From the NCBI RefSeq assembly GCF_900187035.1, contig NZ_LT906446.1:1488001-1552000 (forward strand): DNA of 64,000 nt. Direction: 5' to 3'. Position numbers and translations under genes: made by a program. The DNA is from Megamonas hypermegale (GTDB lineage Bacteria > Bacillota > Negativicutes > Selenomonadales > Selenomonadaceae). Below the pieces are notes generated by a model. It saw only the letters and a program-made list of their open reading frames with translations, was not told the origin of the DNA and did no database searches. This document shows, in pieces, positions 1-8,318 of this stretch; position 1 is the stretch's first letter, and each line of letters opens with the position of its first letter.

Positions 1-2277
1 AAATACCATCGCTTATTCGATTATTATAAACCACTTACTAATGCTACGCGTGGTCGCATCGGTATTCCACGTGTACTCAATATGTATGAAGATTTCCCAT
101 TCTGGTTTACATTCTTCACTGCACTTGGTTTTGAAGTCGTTTTATCCGGTAAATCCTCAGCGCAATTATATTGTAAAGGAATGTCAACCATTCCATCTGA
201 TTCACTTTGCTATCCAGGCAAACTCGTACACGGTCATATCATGGATTTAATTGAAAAAGGTATTACTACTATATTCTATCCATGTATTCCGTATAATATA
301 AAAGACCCTCTTCACGCATCTGACAACAATTACAACTGTCCAATCGTTGCTTCATATGCTGAAAATATCCGTGCTAATATGGATATCTTACGTCAAAAAA
401 ATATTCAATTCTTACAACCATTCTTGCCATTAAACGATAAAAAATCTATGATTAAACGTTTACAAGAACAGTTACCATTTACTGATATATCTAAAAAAGA
501 ATTGGCAAATGCTGTAGAAAAAGCATATGCTGAACTTGACCACTATAAAGATGATGTACGCAAATTCGGCGAAAAAACAATCGCTGAAGCTACTGCTAAA
601 AAACAACCAATCGTTGTCTTAGCTGGCAGACCATACCATGTTGACCCAGAAATCAACCATGGTATTCCAGAAATGATACAGTCCTATGGCATCGCTATCA
701 TTTCCGAAGACTCTGTATATCATCTCAATTGTCCTGAAGATGCTCTCGATATCGTTAACCAGTGGAGCTACCATGCTCGTCTTTACCATGCAGCAAGTTA
801 TGTTGCTCGCCATGAAAACATGACATTAATCCAATTCAGTTCTTTCGGTTGCGGTCTTGATGCTATCACAACTGGACAAGTTCGCGAAATCTTAGAACAA
901 CATGGCGATATCTACACCATGATAAAACTCGATGAAGTCAGCAATCTCGGTGCTGCTCGTATTCGTATTCGTTCTCTTATGGCTGCTTGGAAATATGGCT
1001 TCTCTCAAATTGATGAATTAGAACCACCAAAACAGCGCGCATACTTCTCTAAAGAATGTCAAAGTGAACATACAATTTTAGCTCCGCAGATGTCACCGAA
1101 ACATTTTGATTTCATTCAACGTGCTTGCAAAAAATCTGGCATGCGCATTGTAATTCCAGAAATGCCTACACAAGAAGATGTCGATTTAGGTTTACGCTAT
1201 GTAAACAATGATATGTGTTATCCAGCTATCATTGTTATCGGTCAGCTCTTAAAAGCATTAAAATCTGGTAAATACGATGTAAATAACACATCTATCATGT
1301 TATTCCAAACTTGCGGTGCTTGCCGTGCTACTAACTATTTAAATCTCATGCGCAAAGCATTACAAAGCGCAGGACTCAGCCAAGTTCCTGTATTCGCTTG
1401 TGTTGGTCGTGAAACAGACGATTTCCATATCAAAACAGAAGTTTGGATTGATATTGTAAAATCCATTGTTTATGCAGACTTATTAATTCGCCTTGCTAAT
1501 CGCACTCGCCCATATGAAAAAGTACCTGGTTCTGCTGATATGCTCTATAACAAATGGCGCAAAATCTGCATGGACGAACTCGACAACGGCAATTACTTTA
1601 AATTCAGCAATAATATAAAAAATGCTGTTAAAGAATTTGATAATCTCGAACTTGATGAAAACATCAAAAAACCAAGAGTTGGTATTGTCGGCGAAATCCT
1701 CGTAAAATATCATCCAACAGCTAATAACCATGTAGAAAAAATCTTAGCTGATGAAGGTGCTGAAGTCGTTACACCTGATTTAATGGACTTTTTAATGTAC
1801 ATGGCATTTGATGATATCATTAAATATAAAATGCTCGACGGTAAATGGATTGATAGAGCTAAATCTGAAATCTTCATCAAAGTATTGGAATTCTTCCGCA
1901 AACCAATGCGCAAAGCTCTTCGCTCTAGCAAACGCTTTAGCCCACCATATACTATTAAACAAATTGCACAACTCACTAAACCACATGCATCTTTAGGCAA
2001 TATGGCTGGTGAAGGTTGGTTCTTAACTGGTGAAATGGCAAAACTCATTCAAGAAGGCGTAAAAAATATCATCTGTTTACAACCATTTGGTTGCTTGCCA
2101 AACCATATAACTGGTAAAGGCATGATACGTGAACTCATGCGCACAAATGATGATGTAAATATCGTTGCTATTGACTGTGATGCTGGTATCAGTGAAGTAA
2201 ACCAATTAAATCGCATAAAATTAATGCTCTCCGTAGCAAAAGAAAAAATAGCTGAACAAAATAACAGTGCTATTTAA
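1..2277 (+). CDS. Acyl-CoA dehydratase activase-related protein, C-terminal part (5' end outside window)
   Basis: The reading frame is open from the first base, so the gene begins upstream; 758 residues are visible. The opening residues (RGRIGIPRVLNMYEDFPFW) and the Cys-rich stretches FQTCGACRATNY, FACVGRE and QPFGCLPNH match the large C-terminal region (DUF2229) of the BadF/HgdC-type activases. In that family an ATP-driven [4Fe-4S] component injects an electron into 2-hydroxyacyl-CoA dehydratases of amino-acid fermenters. The N-terminal ASKHA ATPase domains would lie outside the window, so the catalytic role cannot be verified here. A bidirectional terminator follows directly. Family call is confident; the actual substrate is unknown. 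Confidence 0.85.
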   Translation, partial: KYHRLFDYYKPLTNATRGRIGIPRVLNMYEDFPFWFTFFTALGFEVVLSGKSSAQLYCKGMSTIPSDSLCYPGKLVHGHIMDLIEKGITTIFYPCIPYNIKDPLHASDNNYNCPIVASYAENIRANMDILRQKNIQFLQPFLPLNDKKSMIKRLQEQLPFTDISKKELANAVEKAYAELDHYKDDVRKFGEKTIAEATAKKQPIVVLAGRPYHVDPEINHGIPEMIQSYGIAIISEDSVYHLNCPEDALDIVNQWSYHARLYHAASYVARHENMTLIQFSSFGCGLDAITTGQVREILEQHGDIYTMIKLDEVSNLGAARIRIRSLMAAWKYGFSQIDELEPPKQRAYFSKECQSEHTILAPQMSPKHFDFIQRACKKSGMRIVIPEMPTQEDVDLGLRYVNNDMCYPAIIVIGQLLKALKSGKYDVNNTSIMLFQTCGACRATNYLNLMRKALQSAGLSQVPVFACVGRETDDFHIKTEVWIDIVKSIVYADLLIRLANRTRPYEKVPGSADMLYNKWRKICMDELDNGNYFKFSNNIKNAVKEFDNLELDENIKKPRVGIVGEILVKYHPTANNHVEKILADEGAEVVTPDLMDFLMYMAFDDIIKYKMLDGKWIDRAKSEIFIKVLEFFRKPMRKALRSSKRFSPPYTIKQIAQLTKPHASLGNMAGEGWFLTGEMAKLIQEGVKNIICLQPFGCLPNHITGKGMIRELMRTNDDVNIVAIDCDAGISEVNQLNRIKLMLSVAKEKIAEQNNSAI

Positions 2278-2284
2278 AAAAAGA

Positions 2285-2320
2285 AACTCTCGACTACACA
2301 GTCGAGAGTTCTTTTATTTT
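2285..2320. terminator. Bidirectional rho-independent terminator
   Basis: An 11-bp perfect stem (2285-2295 with 2300-2310, arms AACTCTCGACT and AGTCGAGAGTT) has a 4-nt loop. It is followed by a T-rich run on the plus strand and preceded by an A-rich run, so it can serve both the activase gene and the convergent autotransporter gene. Confidence 0.9.
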
Positions 2321-5174
2321 AGAACATATATGTTGCTTCTACGCCACCGCGCCAACCATCACGTGCGCCAAAATAATTCTGTACATTTAAATTAAGTATC
2401 CATGGATTATCAATAGACGGTCTATAATTTAATCCAATTTCAACAATACCACTATCACCTTTTAAACTTGGCTTATCGATAACAAAATTATTTACAGAAG
2501 CACTTGCTTCACCATCAAATTCATGCTCCCATGCCAATCCTGCATAATAGCCAACTTTAGCACCGTCATTATAATTAAAACGAGCACCCATGCGCCAACG
2601 CCAAGAATCAATATCACTAAAATTAAGTTTTTCGCCTGTAGAAAGCATCGTCGTATCTCCTTCTTGACGTGTCCACAAAAGTTTTCCATACATATCTAAT
2701 GTTCTGTGTTCATCAATTTGACGCAAATATCCAGCACCAACATGCATACCATAATACATTCCGTCAATATCATAATGAGCTATACGGCCTAAACTATCAT
2801 GCAAATAAGAATTTGTATATTCATTATCTGTACGACCTAAACGCATACTACCTTCTAAATAATAGTGACCAGCATCTGTTCCTGAAAAATCTCTACGAGC
2901 CAATAAGCCACCACCAAAATACGAAGTATCTCCACTACCATGCATTTCTATTCCATTAAAATTATTCTTGGTATCATATGAACCATCACCATATTCAGCA
3001 AATATTCCCATCGTCGTTTCTGTTCCACGTTTCCATGCTGTACCTAATAACATATTAGTACCATCCATATCAACACTAGAACCAGTTTCGTAGTCAATAG
3101 AACCACGTGAAATCTGTGCAAAAATTGCACTATTTTCATTATTTGTTACATCAATAGCAGAATTAATTCCTCTATCTGCAATTAAATCTGCACCTTGTAA
3201 ATTAAATGCTAATCCACCTAAAAAACCTTCCGACAACATTTTACTTTCAGATTTTGCTCTACTACCAGAAACATCAACCACTATACTACCGCCACTACCT
3301 GGATTATCCGGATCTATTGGCTGGTCCGGATCAACTGACGGATTATCTGGATCTATCGGCTGGTCTGGGTCAATTGGTGGGTTATCCGGATCTGTCGGCT
3401 GATCTGGATCAACCGGTGGATTATCCGGATCTGTTGGCTGATCTGGATCAACTGGCGGATTTTCTGGATCTGTCGGTTCCTGTTCACCAATTACCAAATT
3501 TTCACCGTCTTCACTGACCTGAACAGCATTCGTAATATCTGCTTCAATCGTTGAACCTATATTAATTACACCATCAAAGCCTTCGCCTTTTGTAATATTA
3601 TCTGCAGTAAGCGTACCATTTGATTGAATAAGTGTCAATTTAGTACCATCAGCAATTTGTGTACCGCCTGATAAGCCTACGTTATATTTACTATTACTGA
3701 TATTTACATTACCATCAACAGAAAGTAATGGTTCAGTCGGACTAACGCTTGAAATAAAATACAAATCACTATTTTGAGCAGATAAATCACCTATATAATT
3801 AGCAGTAAGATTATTAGAACCATCTACTAATAATTGTTTTCCATCCCAATTTACATCAGCTGTTCCATGATCAAAAGTTGCCCCGCCATATAAAGCCAAT
3901 CCTGCCGAATTTGCAAGTGTATTATTTCCAACATTCAATTTACCTTCACGAACTATGGTCATACCGGAATAATCCGCCGTACCGTTTAAAGTTAATATAC
4001 CTGAACCTGTTTTTGTTAAACTATAAGGAGTTTTATTACCGGGTAAAATAGTGGATCTTTCTTCTATAATATTACGATTTAAATCTTTATCCTGATTAAT
4101 GCCAAAAGTTATACCATTTTGTCCCATATAAACATTAGAATCATTATATTGATGTTCGATAATTCCATTCCAGTTAGTATCGTTAATCATACCGCCTGAT
4201 ATAGATAAATGTCCTAATGTTAATGCATTATTTGCATCATCTAAATTACCATTACCTATTAAATGTAAATTATCAATATACGCTTCACCATTATTTGAAG
4301 ATACAACTAAATCATCATTTTCTAACATTACTGTATCAATATAAACACCCTCATCTGGTGTTTCTTTGTTAGCAGCTATTGTATTATTAAGACCAAGAAT
4401 TGTACCTGTGTTAACATTTAACATATACGTATAAAAATTTAATTTAGAATCACCATATCGATTTAATGAAATACTAGGAGCTGTTATATTATTACCATGA
4501 AAACTAACATTACCACCATTACCACCAGTAGTTACAAATCCAGGTAAAAATATTGACGGTACAAACATTCCTGTTGAAATAAGGAGTGTTTTTTCTGCTC
4601 TTAAACTTCCATGAGTTATAAAATTAACAGAACCACCATCCCCTCCATCACTTACTTTGTTACGATTAGAATAAAAATCTTCTCCAGCATATCCACCTCT
4701 AATTTCAAAATTATCGCACCATAAAAAATTATTATCAGTAGTTACATTAAGATTTCCGCCATCTCCACCTTTACCACCAAGACCGTTTAAATCTGGATTT
4801 TGGGAAGTACCATCACCTCCACCATCTCCTCCAAAACCACCTAATATTAAAACATAATCAGAATTTGATATTGATGATGTATCTATCTCATAATCCAAAT
4901 CGCCACCTTTACCGCCGGCTCCGCCGTTCATGCCGTCTGGTTCTTCACCTTTACCGATATTATAACTGCTTTCTTGTTCATTTCCGCTAACTCCAGCAGC
5001 TTCTCCATCTTTACCTACTTTAGCGTAAATGCCGCCATCACCGCCATTGCCACCGGTTCCGCCATTAATCATAAGTTGTGCATAAGCATCTGATGGTGTT
5101 ACCATTAAACCACTAAAAATTATACTTCCAGTTAATAAACTTACTAAAATTTTAGAACGTTTAGTTTTTTGCAT
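2319..5174 (-). CDS. Autotransporter (type V secretion) with Pro-Asp repeat linker
   Basis: 951 residues. A Sec signal peptide (about residues 1-32, ending near SDAYA) is followed by a Gly-rich segment (about 35-215) and a long beta-helix-like passenger. One autotransporter-associated strand repeat is seen near residues 385-415 (LTKTGSGILTLNGTADYSG). A tandem linker of 14-residue units rich in Pro and Asp lies at about 565-625. A C-terminal beta-barrel domain (about 680-951) ends in the aromatic residue of an outer-membrane protein (ATYMF). It should be exported, insert its barrel in the outer membrane and display the passenger. The start is set by AGGAGGAA at 5182-5189. Passenger function is unknown; adhesion is a family-level guess. 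It is direct evidence for a diderm cell. Confidence 0.9.
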   Translation of the reverse strand: MQKTKRSKILVSLLTGSIIFSGLMVTPSDAYAQLMINGGTGGNGGDGGIYAKVGKDGEAAGVSGNEQESSYNIGKGEEPDGMNGGAGGKGGDLDYEIDTSSISNSDYVLILGGFGGDGGGDGTSQNPDLNGLGGKGGDGGNLNVTTDNNFLWCDNFEIRGGYAGEDFYSNRNKVSDGGDGGSVNFITHGSLRAEKTLLISTGMFVPSIFLPGFVTTGGNGGNVSFHGNNITAPSISLNRYGDSKLNFYTYMLNVNTGTILGLNNTIAANKETPDEGVYIDTVMLENDDLVVSSNNGEAYIDNLHLIGNGNLDDANNALTLGHLSISGGMINDTNWNGIIEHQYNDSNVYMGQNGITFGINQDKDLNRNIIEERSTILPGNKTPYSLTKTGSGILTLNGTADYSGMTIVREGKLNVGNNTLANSAGLALYGGATFDHGTADVNWDGKQLLVDGSNNLTANYIGDLSAQNSDLYFISSVSPTEPLLSVDGNVNISNSKYNVGLSGGTQIADGTKLTLIQSNGTLTADNITKGEGFDGVINIGSTIEADITNAVQVSEDGENLVIGEQEPTDPENPPVDPDQPTDPDNPPVDPDQPTDPDNPPIDPDQPIDPDNPSVDPDQPIDPDNPGSGGSIVVDVSGSRAKSESKMLSEGFLGGLAFNLQGADLIADRGINSAIDVTNNENSAIFAQISRGSIDYETGSSVDMDGTNMLLGTAWKRGTETTMGIFAEYGDGSYDTKNNFNGIEMHGSGDTSYFGGGLLARRDFSGTDAGHYYLEGSMRLGRTDNEYTNSYLHDSLGRIAHYDIDGMYYGMHVGAGYLRQIDEHRTLDMYGKLLWTRQEGDTTMLSTGEKLNFSDIDSWRWRMGARFNYNDGAKVGYYAGLAWEHEFDGEASASVNNFVIDKPSLKGDSGIVEIGLNYRPSIDNPWILNLNVQNYFGARDGWRGGVEATYMF
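3300..3480 (-). repeat. Tandem 42-bp coding repeats (Pro-Asp linker)
   Basis: About four units of 42 bp, each encoding a variant of PPVDPDQPTDPDNP, sit inside the autotransporter gene between passenger and barrel. Units differ by scattered substitutions (T/I, V/I, P/S). The array is in frame and low in charge balance (Asp-rich), as expected for a rigid surface stalk. Slippage could change its length without shifting the frame. Confidence 0.85.
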
Positions 5175-5640
5175 AAAAATTTCCTCCTATATAAAAAATC
5201 TCTTTGTAAGTACAAACATTAATAAACTTCACAATATCTTTCATAACGGACATTTATTGTTTTTAATAACAATTTATGTATGTTTTCATTATAACATATA
5301 TTAACTTGTAAATCATTATTTATCGAATATTTTATTGTAAAATCAAAACAATTCCGCAATATTTGTTTTATATTTTTTTTAAAAAATATTTTATTTTGTT
5401 CTATTATATTAGACAAAAATCTATTTTATTACACAAAAACATTTGTCAACAAATTATTTTTTATTTATTTAAACTATCTACTGCTTCCATTCTATTGTAT
5501 CCTTTTAAGCAAACTCTAAATCAATATATTCTAAGAAATACATCGCAGGCATTTTTAAAAATAAAACTTAAGTATTAGACAACAATTCATCTGAAATTTT
5601 ATAATGAACTCATAAAAATCTATATAAAGGAGTCTTTAAA
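5175..5640. other. AT-rich divergent intergenic region
   Basis: 466 bp between the divergent autotransporter and ABM-protein genes. I see a minus-strand -10-like TATAAT (5288-5293) without a good -35, and Shine-Dalgarno sequences for both flanking genes. Several short open frames here are AT-rich and have no ribosome site. No RNA gene or mobile element is recognised. Confidence 0.5.
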
Positions 5641-6372
5641 ATGAAATTAAGCTTTAAAATTTTCTCTAGCCTCGCCCTTAGTTCCTTATTGCTTTTATCT
5701 CCCTTACATACCGATGCCAAAGCCATTGTTAATCCAGATGGCAGTCAACCACTCATTCATTGGGCAATACTGCGCTCCACAGATGGAGAAATGAAAAATA
5801 TGCAAAATATGGCAGCTAAACACGTTGCTCCCTATTCTGCCAAAGAAGATGGTACTTATATTATCTACGGCGGTATTGATAAAAACAATCCTAATATACA
5901 GCGCCTATTAGAAATATACAAAGATGAAAATGCCTATCAAATTCATCGCTCAAGCGAAGGATTTAAACAATATCAAATAGCTAGAGCTACCATTCTTGAA
6001 GAACTTCGCATCATGGAAGTAAATCCAGTTGTGATGGAAACACAAGAGCAAGGCACTGGCAATTATATCATCACAACAAAAATAGAAGTTCGCCCTGAAG
6101 CACTCGCTGATTTTAAAAAAGATTTAACTGAACTTGTAAAAACTTCCATACAAAAAAATCCTGATATCTTAGCTATAATGGCAACAAGTGAAAAAGAAAA
6201 TCCCAATATACTGCACATTTTAGAAGTCTACAAAGATGCAACAACTCATGCTGATTTCATAAATTCACCTGAATATATAAATTATGAACGACTCACACGC
6301 TATATGATAAATTCAAAAATTCATATTGAATATTTGCCAACTGATATAACACTTTCTAATAAGCCTCAATAA
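5641..6372 (+). CDS. Exported tandem ABM-domain (YgiN-like) protein
   Basis: 243 residues with a signal peptide (about 1-27, hydrophobic core LALSSLLLLSPL). Two similar alpha/beta-barrel halves follow, each resembling the antibiotic-biosynthesis-monooxygenase fold: about 37-120 containing LLEIYKDENAYQIHRSSEGF, and about 135-230 containing LEVYKDATTHADFINSPEY. In that family these motifs occur in small cytosolic quinol monooxygenases or heme-binding proteins. A secreted two-domain version is less usual and should act in the periplasm. The start is supported by AAGGAG about 10 bases upstream. The gene stands alone with its own terminator. Enzymatic activity is not shown by the sequence. Confidence 0.7.
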   Translation: MKLSFKIFSSLALSSLLLLSPLHTDAKAIVNPDGSQPLIHWAILRSTDGEMKNMQNMAAKHVAPYSAKEDGTYIIYGGIDKNNPNIQRLLEIYKDENAYQIHRSSEGFKQYQIARATILEELRIMEVNPVVMETQEQGTGNYIITTKIEVRPEALADFKKDLTELVKTSIQKNPDILAIMATSEKENPNILHILEVYKDATTHADFINSPEYINYERLTRYMINSKIHIEYLPTDITLSNKPQ

Positions 6373-6404
6373 ATTTATATCTTTCTTTAAAACTTTCTTA
6401 TACT

Positions 6405-6446
6405 AAAAACTCCCGTTCTTATTAATATCTTCTAGCGGGAGTTTTT
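6405..6446 (+). terminator. Rho-independent terminator after the ABM-protein gene
   Basis: An 11-bp perfect stem, 6405-6415 (AAAAACTCCCG) with 6436-6446 (CGGGAGTTTTT), encloses a 20-nt loop. The 3' arm ends in the T run. Confidence 0.85.
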
Positions 6447-6505
6447 AAATAAATTAATGGTTAAAAGCCTTTATTTTCCATGATAAAAAAATTTTTATAA
6501 AAAAT

Positions 6506-6540
6506 GTCAAAAAGTCAAAAATAATTATTGACTTTTTGAC
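6506..6540. promoter_or_regulatory. Perfect inverted repeat (candidate heat-shock operator)
   Basis: 13-bp arms GTCAAAAAGTCAA (6506-6518) and TTGACTTTTTGAC (6528-6540) are perfectly complementary and separated by 9 bp. The right arm overlaps the -35 box of the promoter that follows. Each arm is itself two GTCAAA half sites, 8 bp apart. The same motif recurs at 6679-6692 and, with one change, at 7221-7234. It resembles but does not match CIRCE (same 9-bp spacing, other sequence) or the CtsR box (10-bp repeat spacing). Confidence 0.6.
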
Positions 6541-6555
6541 TAATTCGAGTATAAT
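6528..6555 (+). promoter_or_regulatory. Sigma-70-type promoter upstream of the hsp20 cluster
   Basis: TTGACT at 6528-6533, a 16-bp spacer, and TATAAT at 6550-6555. Transcription should start near 6562, at the foot of the hairpin at 6563-6610. The -35 lies inside the inverted repeat, which suggests repression by occlusion. Confidence 0.75.
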
Positions 6556-6561
6556 AATACT

Positions 6562-6666
6562 TGTAAGAACGATAAGGGCTTACGAAGAGAGCTCTTAGAT
6601 AAGTTCTTACAGATAAATTTTTAATAATAACAAATGCGAACTTAAAAATTTAATGAGTTCGTTTTT
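6562..6666 (+). ncRNA. Structured small RNA or attenuated hsp20 leader
   Basis: Directly after the promoter a long two-part hairpin can form: GTAAGAAC (6563-6570) with GTTCTTAC (6603-6610), and inside it TAAGGGCT (6573-6580) with AGCTCTTA (6590-6597). A second hairpin, CGAACT (6637-6642) with AGTTCG (6656-6661), is followed by five T's and looks like an intrinsic terminator placed before the first hsp20 gene. The unit therefore resembles a free small RNA of about 105 nt, or an attenuator that must be read through under heat shock. No Rfam family is recognised. Confidence 0.5.
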
Positions 6667-6725
6667 CTTAAAATCAAATTTGACTTTTTGACTTTAATGG
6701 TTGTTATAAAATGGAGGTTTGCTTT

Positions 6726-7205
6726 ATGTTTGGTTTAGTTCCATTTGCAAAAAATATTTCTAAAGACGATGATTTCAACAGTTTATTCAATATCTTTGAT
6801 GAACCATTTTTCCATAATACATTGTTACCACTTTCAGCTACAAAATCTTTCAAAGTTGATGTTAAAGATTTAGGTTCTGCTTATGAACTCACTGCTGAAC
6901 TCCCTGGTATTAAAAAAGAAAATATTTCCTTAAATTATGATAAAGGTTATTTGACTATAAAAACAGTTGTAGATAAAAAAGATGAAAAACCTGCCGAAGC
7001 TCAAGGCGAAGAAAATGCAACTGATAAAAAACAACCTGAAAAATATTTACGCCGTGAACGTTATTATGGTGAAATGCAACGTAGCTTCTATATTGATGAC
7101 ATCAATGAAGCCAATATCAAAGCTGCTTACAAAGATGGTATCTTAACTGTTACATTGCCTAAAGTAACTGAAGAACAAACAGCTAAAACTATTACTGTTG
7201 ATTAA
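6726..7205 (+). CDS. Hsp20/alpha-crystallin small heat-shock protein, copy 1
   Basis: 159 residues. The alpha-crystallin domain runs from SFKVDVKDLGSAYELTAELP to the conserved AAYKDGILTVTLPK (family motif A-x-x-x-G-x-L), and the C-terminal ITVD supplies an I-x-V anchor. Such proteins form oligomers that hold unfolding proteins for refolding by DnaK/ClpB. An in-frame ATG at 6711 overlaps the Shine-Dalgarno GGAGG (6713-6717), so the ATG at 6726, 8 bases downstream, is chosen. It is the first of three tandem paralogues with nearly identical ribosome sites and first codons. Confidence 0.93.
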   Translation: MFGLVPFAKNISKDDDFNSLFNIFDEPFFHNTLLPLSATKSFKVDVKDLGSAYELTAELPGIKKENISLNYDKGYLTIKTVVDKKDEKPAEAQGEENATDKKQPEKYLRRERYYGEMQRSFYIDDINEANIKAAYKDGILTVTLPKVTEEQTAKTITVD

Positions 7206-7269
7206 TTTTTATAAATTCACTTTGACTTTTTGATTTTTAAATCTGTTAAATATATTGGAGGTTTGCTCT

Positions 7270-7731
7270 ATGTTTGGTTTAGTTCCATTCAATTTTAATA
7301 ATCCTGCTAATAAAGAAGACAATAAAATTAATTCTATTTTCGATATTTTTGATGAACCATTTTTCCAGAATGCTTTTGCTCCAGTACAGAGCGCTAATTC
7401 CTTTAAAGTAGATGTTAAAGATTTAGGTTCTGCTTATGAACTGACTGCTGAACTTCCTGGCATCAAAAAAGAAAATATTTCCTTAAATTATGATAAAGAT
7501 TATTTGACTATAAAAACTACTGTAGATAAAGAAGAAAAATCTGATGACACTGCAAAAGAAACTGCTAAATATTTACGCCGTGAACGTTATTATGGCGAAA
7601 TGCAACGTAGCTTCTATATCGGCGATATCGACAGCGACAATATCAAAGCTTCTTATAAAGATGGCGTTTTAACTGTTACATTGCCTAAAGCTACAAAGAA
7701 AGAAACAGCAACTACTATCAATGTTGATTGA
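7270..7731 (+). CDS. Hsp20/alpha-crystallin small heat-shock protein, copy 2
   Basis: 153 residues, closest to copy 1: the stretch FKVDVKDLGSAYELTAELPG is identical in both, as is LRRERYYGEMQRSFYI. The A-x-x-x-G-x-L motif is ASYKDGVLTV and the C-terminal anchor is INVD. The linker between the strands of the crystallin domain is shorter than in copy 1. The ATG at 7270 lies 8 bases after GGAGG; an in-frame TTG at 7255 overlaps that site and is rejected. The TTTGACTTTTTGAT motif (7221-7234) in the short upstream gap may give this gene its own control. Confidence 0.93.
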   Translation: MFGLVPFNFNNPANKEDNKINSIFDIFDEPFFQNAFAPVQSANSFKVDVKDLGSAYELTAELPGIKKENISLNYDKDYLTIKTTVDKEEKSDDTAKETAKYLRRERYYGEMQRSFYIGDIDSDNIKASYKDGVLTVTLPKATKKETATTINVD

Positions 7732-7792
7732 TTTTTCTTGATACACAAATTAAAATTTATTTCTCGTTTTAAATATATTGGAGGTTTGCCTT

Positions 7793-8242
7793 ATGTTTGG
7801 TTTAGTTCCTTTCATGTTTAATAATCCTATGAATAAAGAAGAAAATAAATTTCCATCTGTTTTTGATATGTTTAATGAACCATTTTTCCAGAATGCTTTT
7901 GCACCAATGCAGAATATGAACACATTTAAAGTTGATGTAAAAGATAACGGCGATAGTTATGAACTTACTGCCGAACTTCCTGGAACTAAAAAAGAAGATA
8001 TCCAGCTTGATTACCAAAACGATTATTTAACTATCAAAGCTGTTATGAATAAAGAAACTGATAATAGTGATGAACAGCAAAATTATATTTGCAAAGAACG
8101 TTATTATGGCACAATGCAGAGAAGCTTTTATGTAGGTCAGATAGATAAAGCTAATGCTAAAGCTGAATATACTGACGGCGTTCTTAAAATTCTCTTACCA
8201 AAGACCACTATAACCTCCTCCAGTCAAATCACTATTGACTGA
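7793..8242 (+). CDS. Hsp20/alpha-crystallin small heat-shock protein, copy 3
   Basis: 149 residues, the most diverged of the three: FKVDVKDNGDSYELTAELPG, then RYYGTMQRSFYVG, the motif AEYTDGVLKILLPK and the anchor ITID. It starts at ATG 7793, 8 bases after GGAGG (7780-7784). The upstream gap lacks the TTGACTTTTTGAC motif seen before copies 1 and 2, so it is probably read from their transcript. A strong terminator follows. Different N-termini suggest the three may form mixed oligomers (inference). Confidence 0.92.
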   Translation: MFGLVPFMFNNPMNKEENKFPSVFDMFNEPFFQNAFAPMQNMNTFKVDVKDNGDSYELTAELPGTKKEDIQLDYQNDYLTIKAVMNKETDNSDEQQNYICKERYYGTMQRSFYVGQIDKANAKAEYTDGVLKILLPKTTITSSSQITID

Positions 8243-8263
8243 TTGATAATATATAAAAAAACA

Positions 8264-8307
8264 GCCCGCCTATACTAGCCTAATTGCCTGTATAAGCGGG
8301 CGTTTTT
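8264..8307. terminator. Bidirectional terminator between hsp20 copy 3 and flavodoxin
   Basis: GCCCGC (8264-8269) pairs with GCGGGC (8296-8301), extended by TATAC with GTATA. A T run follows on the plus strand, and an A run on the left serves the convergent minus-strand gene. Confidence 0.85.
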
Positions 8308-8318
8308 ATTTTCATCAA

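Noticed and set aside
3300-3480. CRISPR-like array
   Set aside because: The 42-bp repeats are contiguous, in frame, and encode the Pro-Asp linker; there are no spacers.
5219-5578. Short frames on both strands of the AT-rich gap after the autotransporter
   Set aside because: No ribosome sites, extreme AT-driven composition (Ile, Asn, Lys, Phe) and no recognisable protein.
6506-6540. CIRCE (HrcA) or CtsR operator
   Set aside because: The spacing or half site is similar, but the sequence lacks TTAGCACTC and the CtsR repeat spacing is 10 rather than 8.
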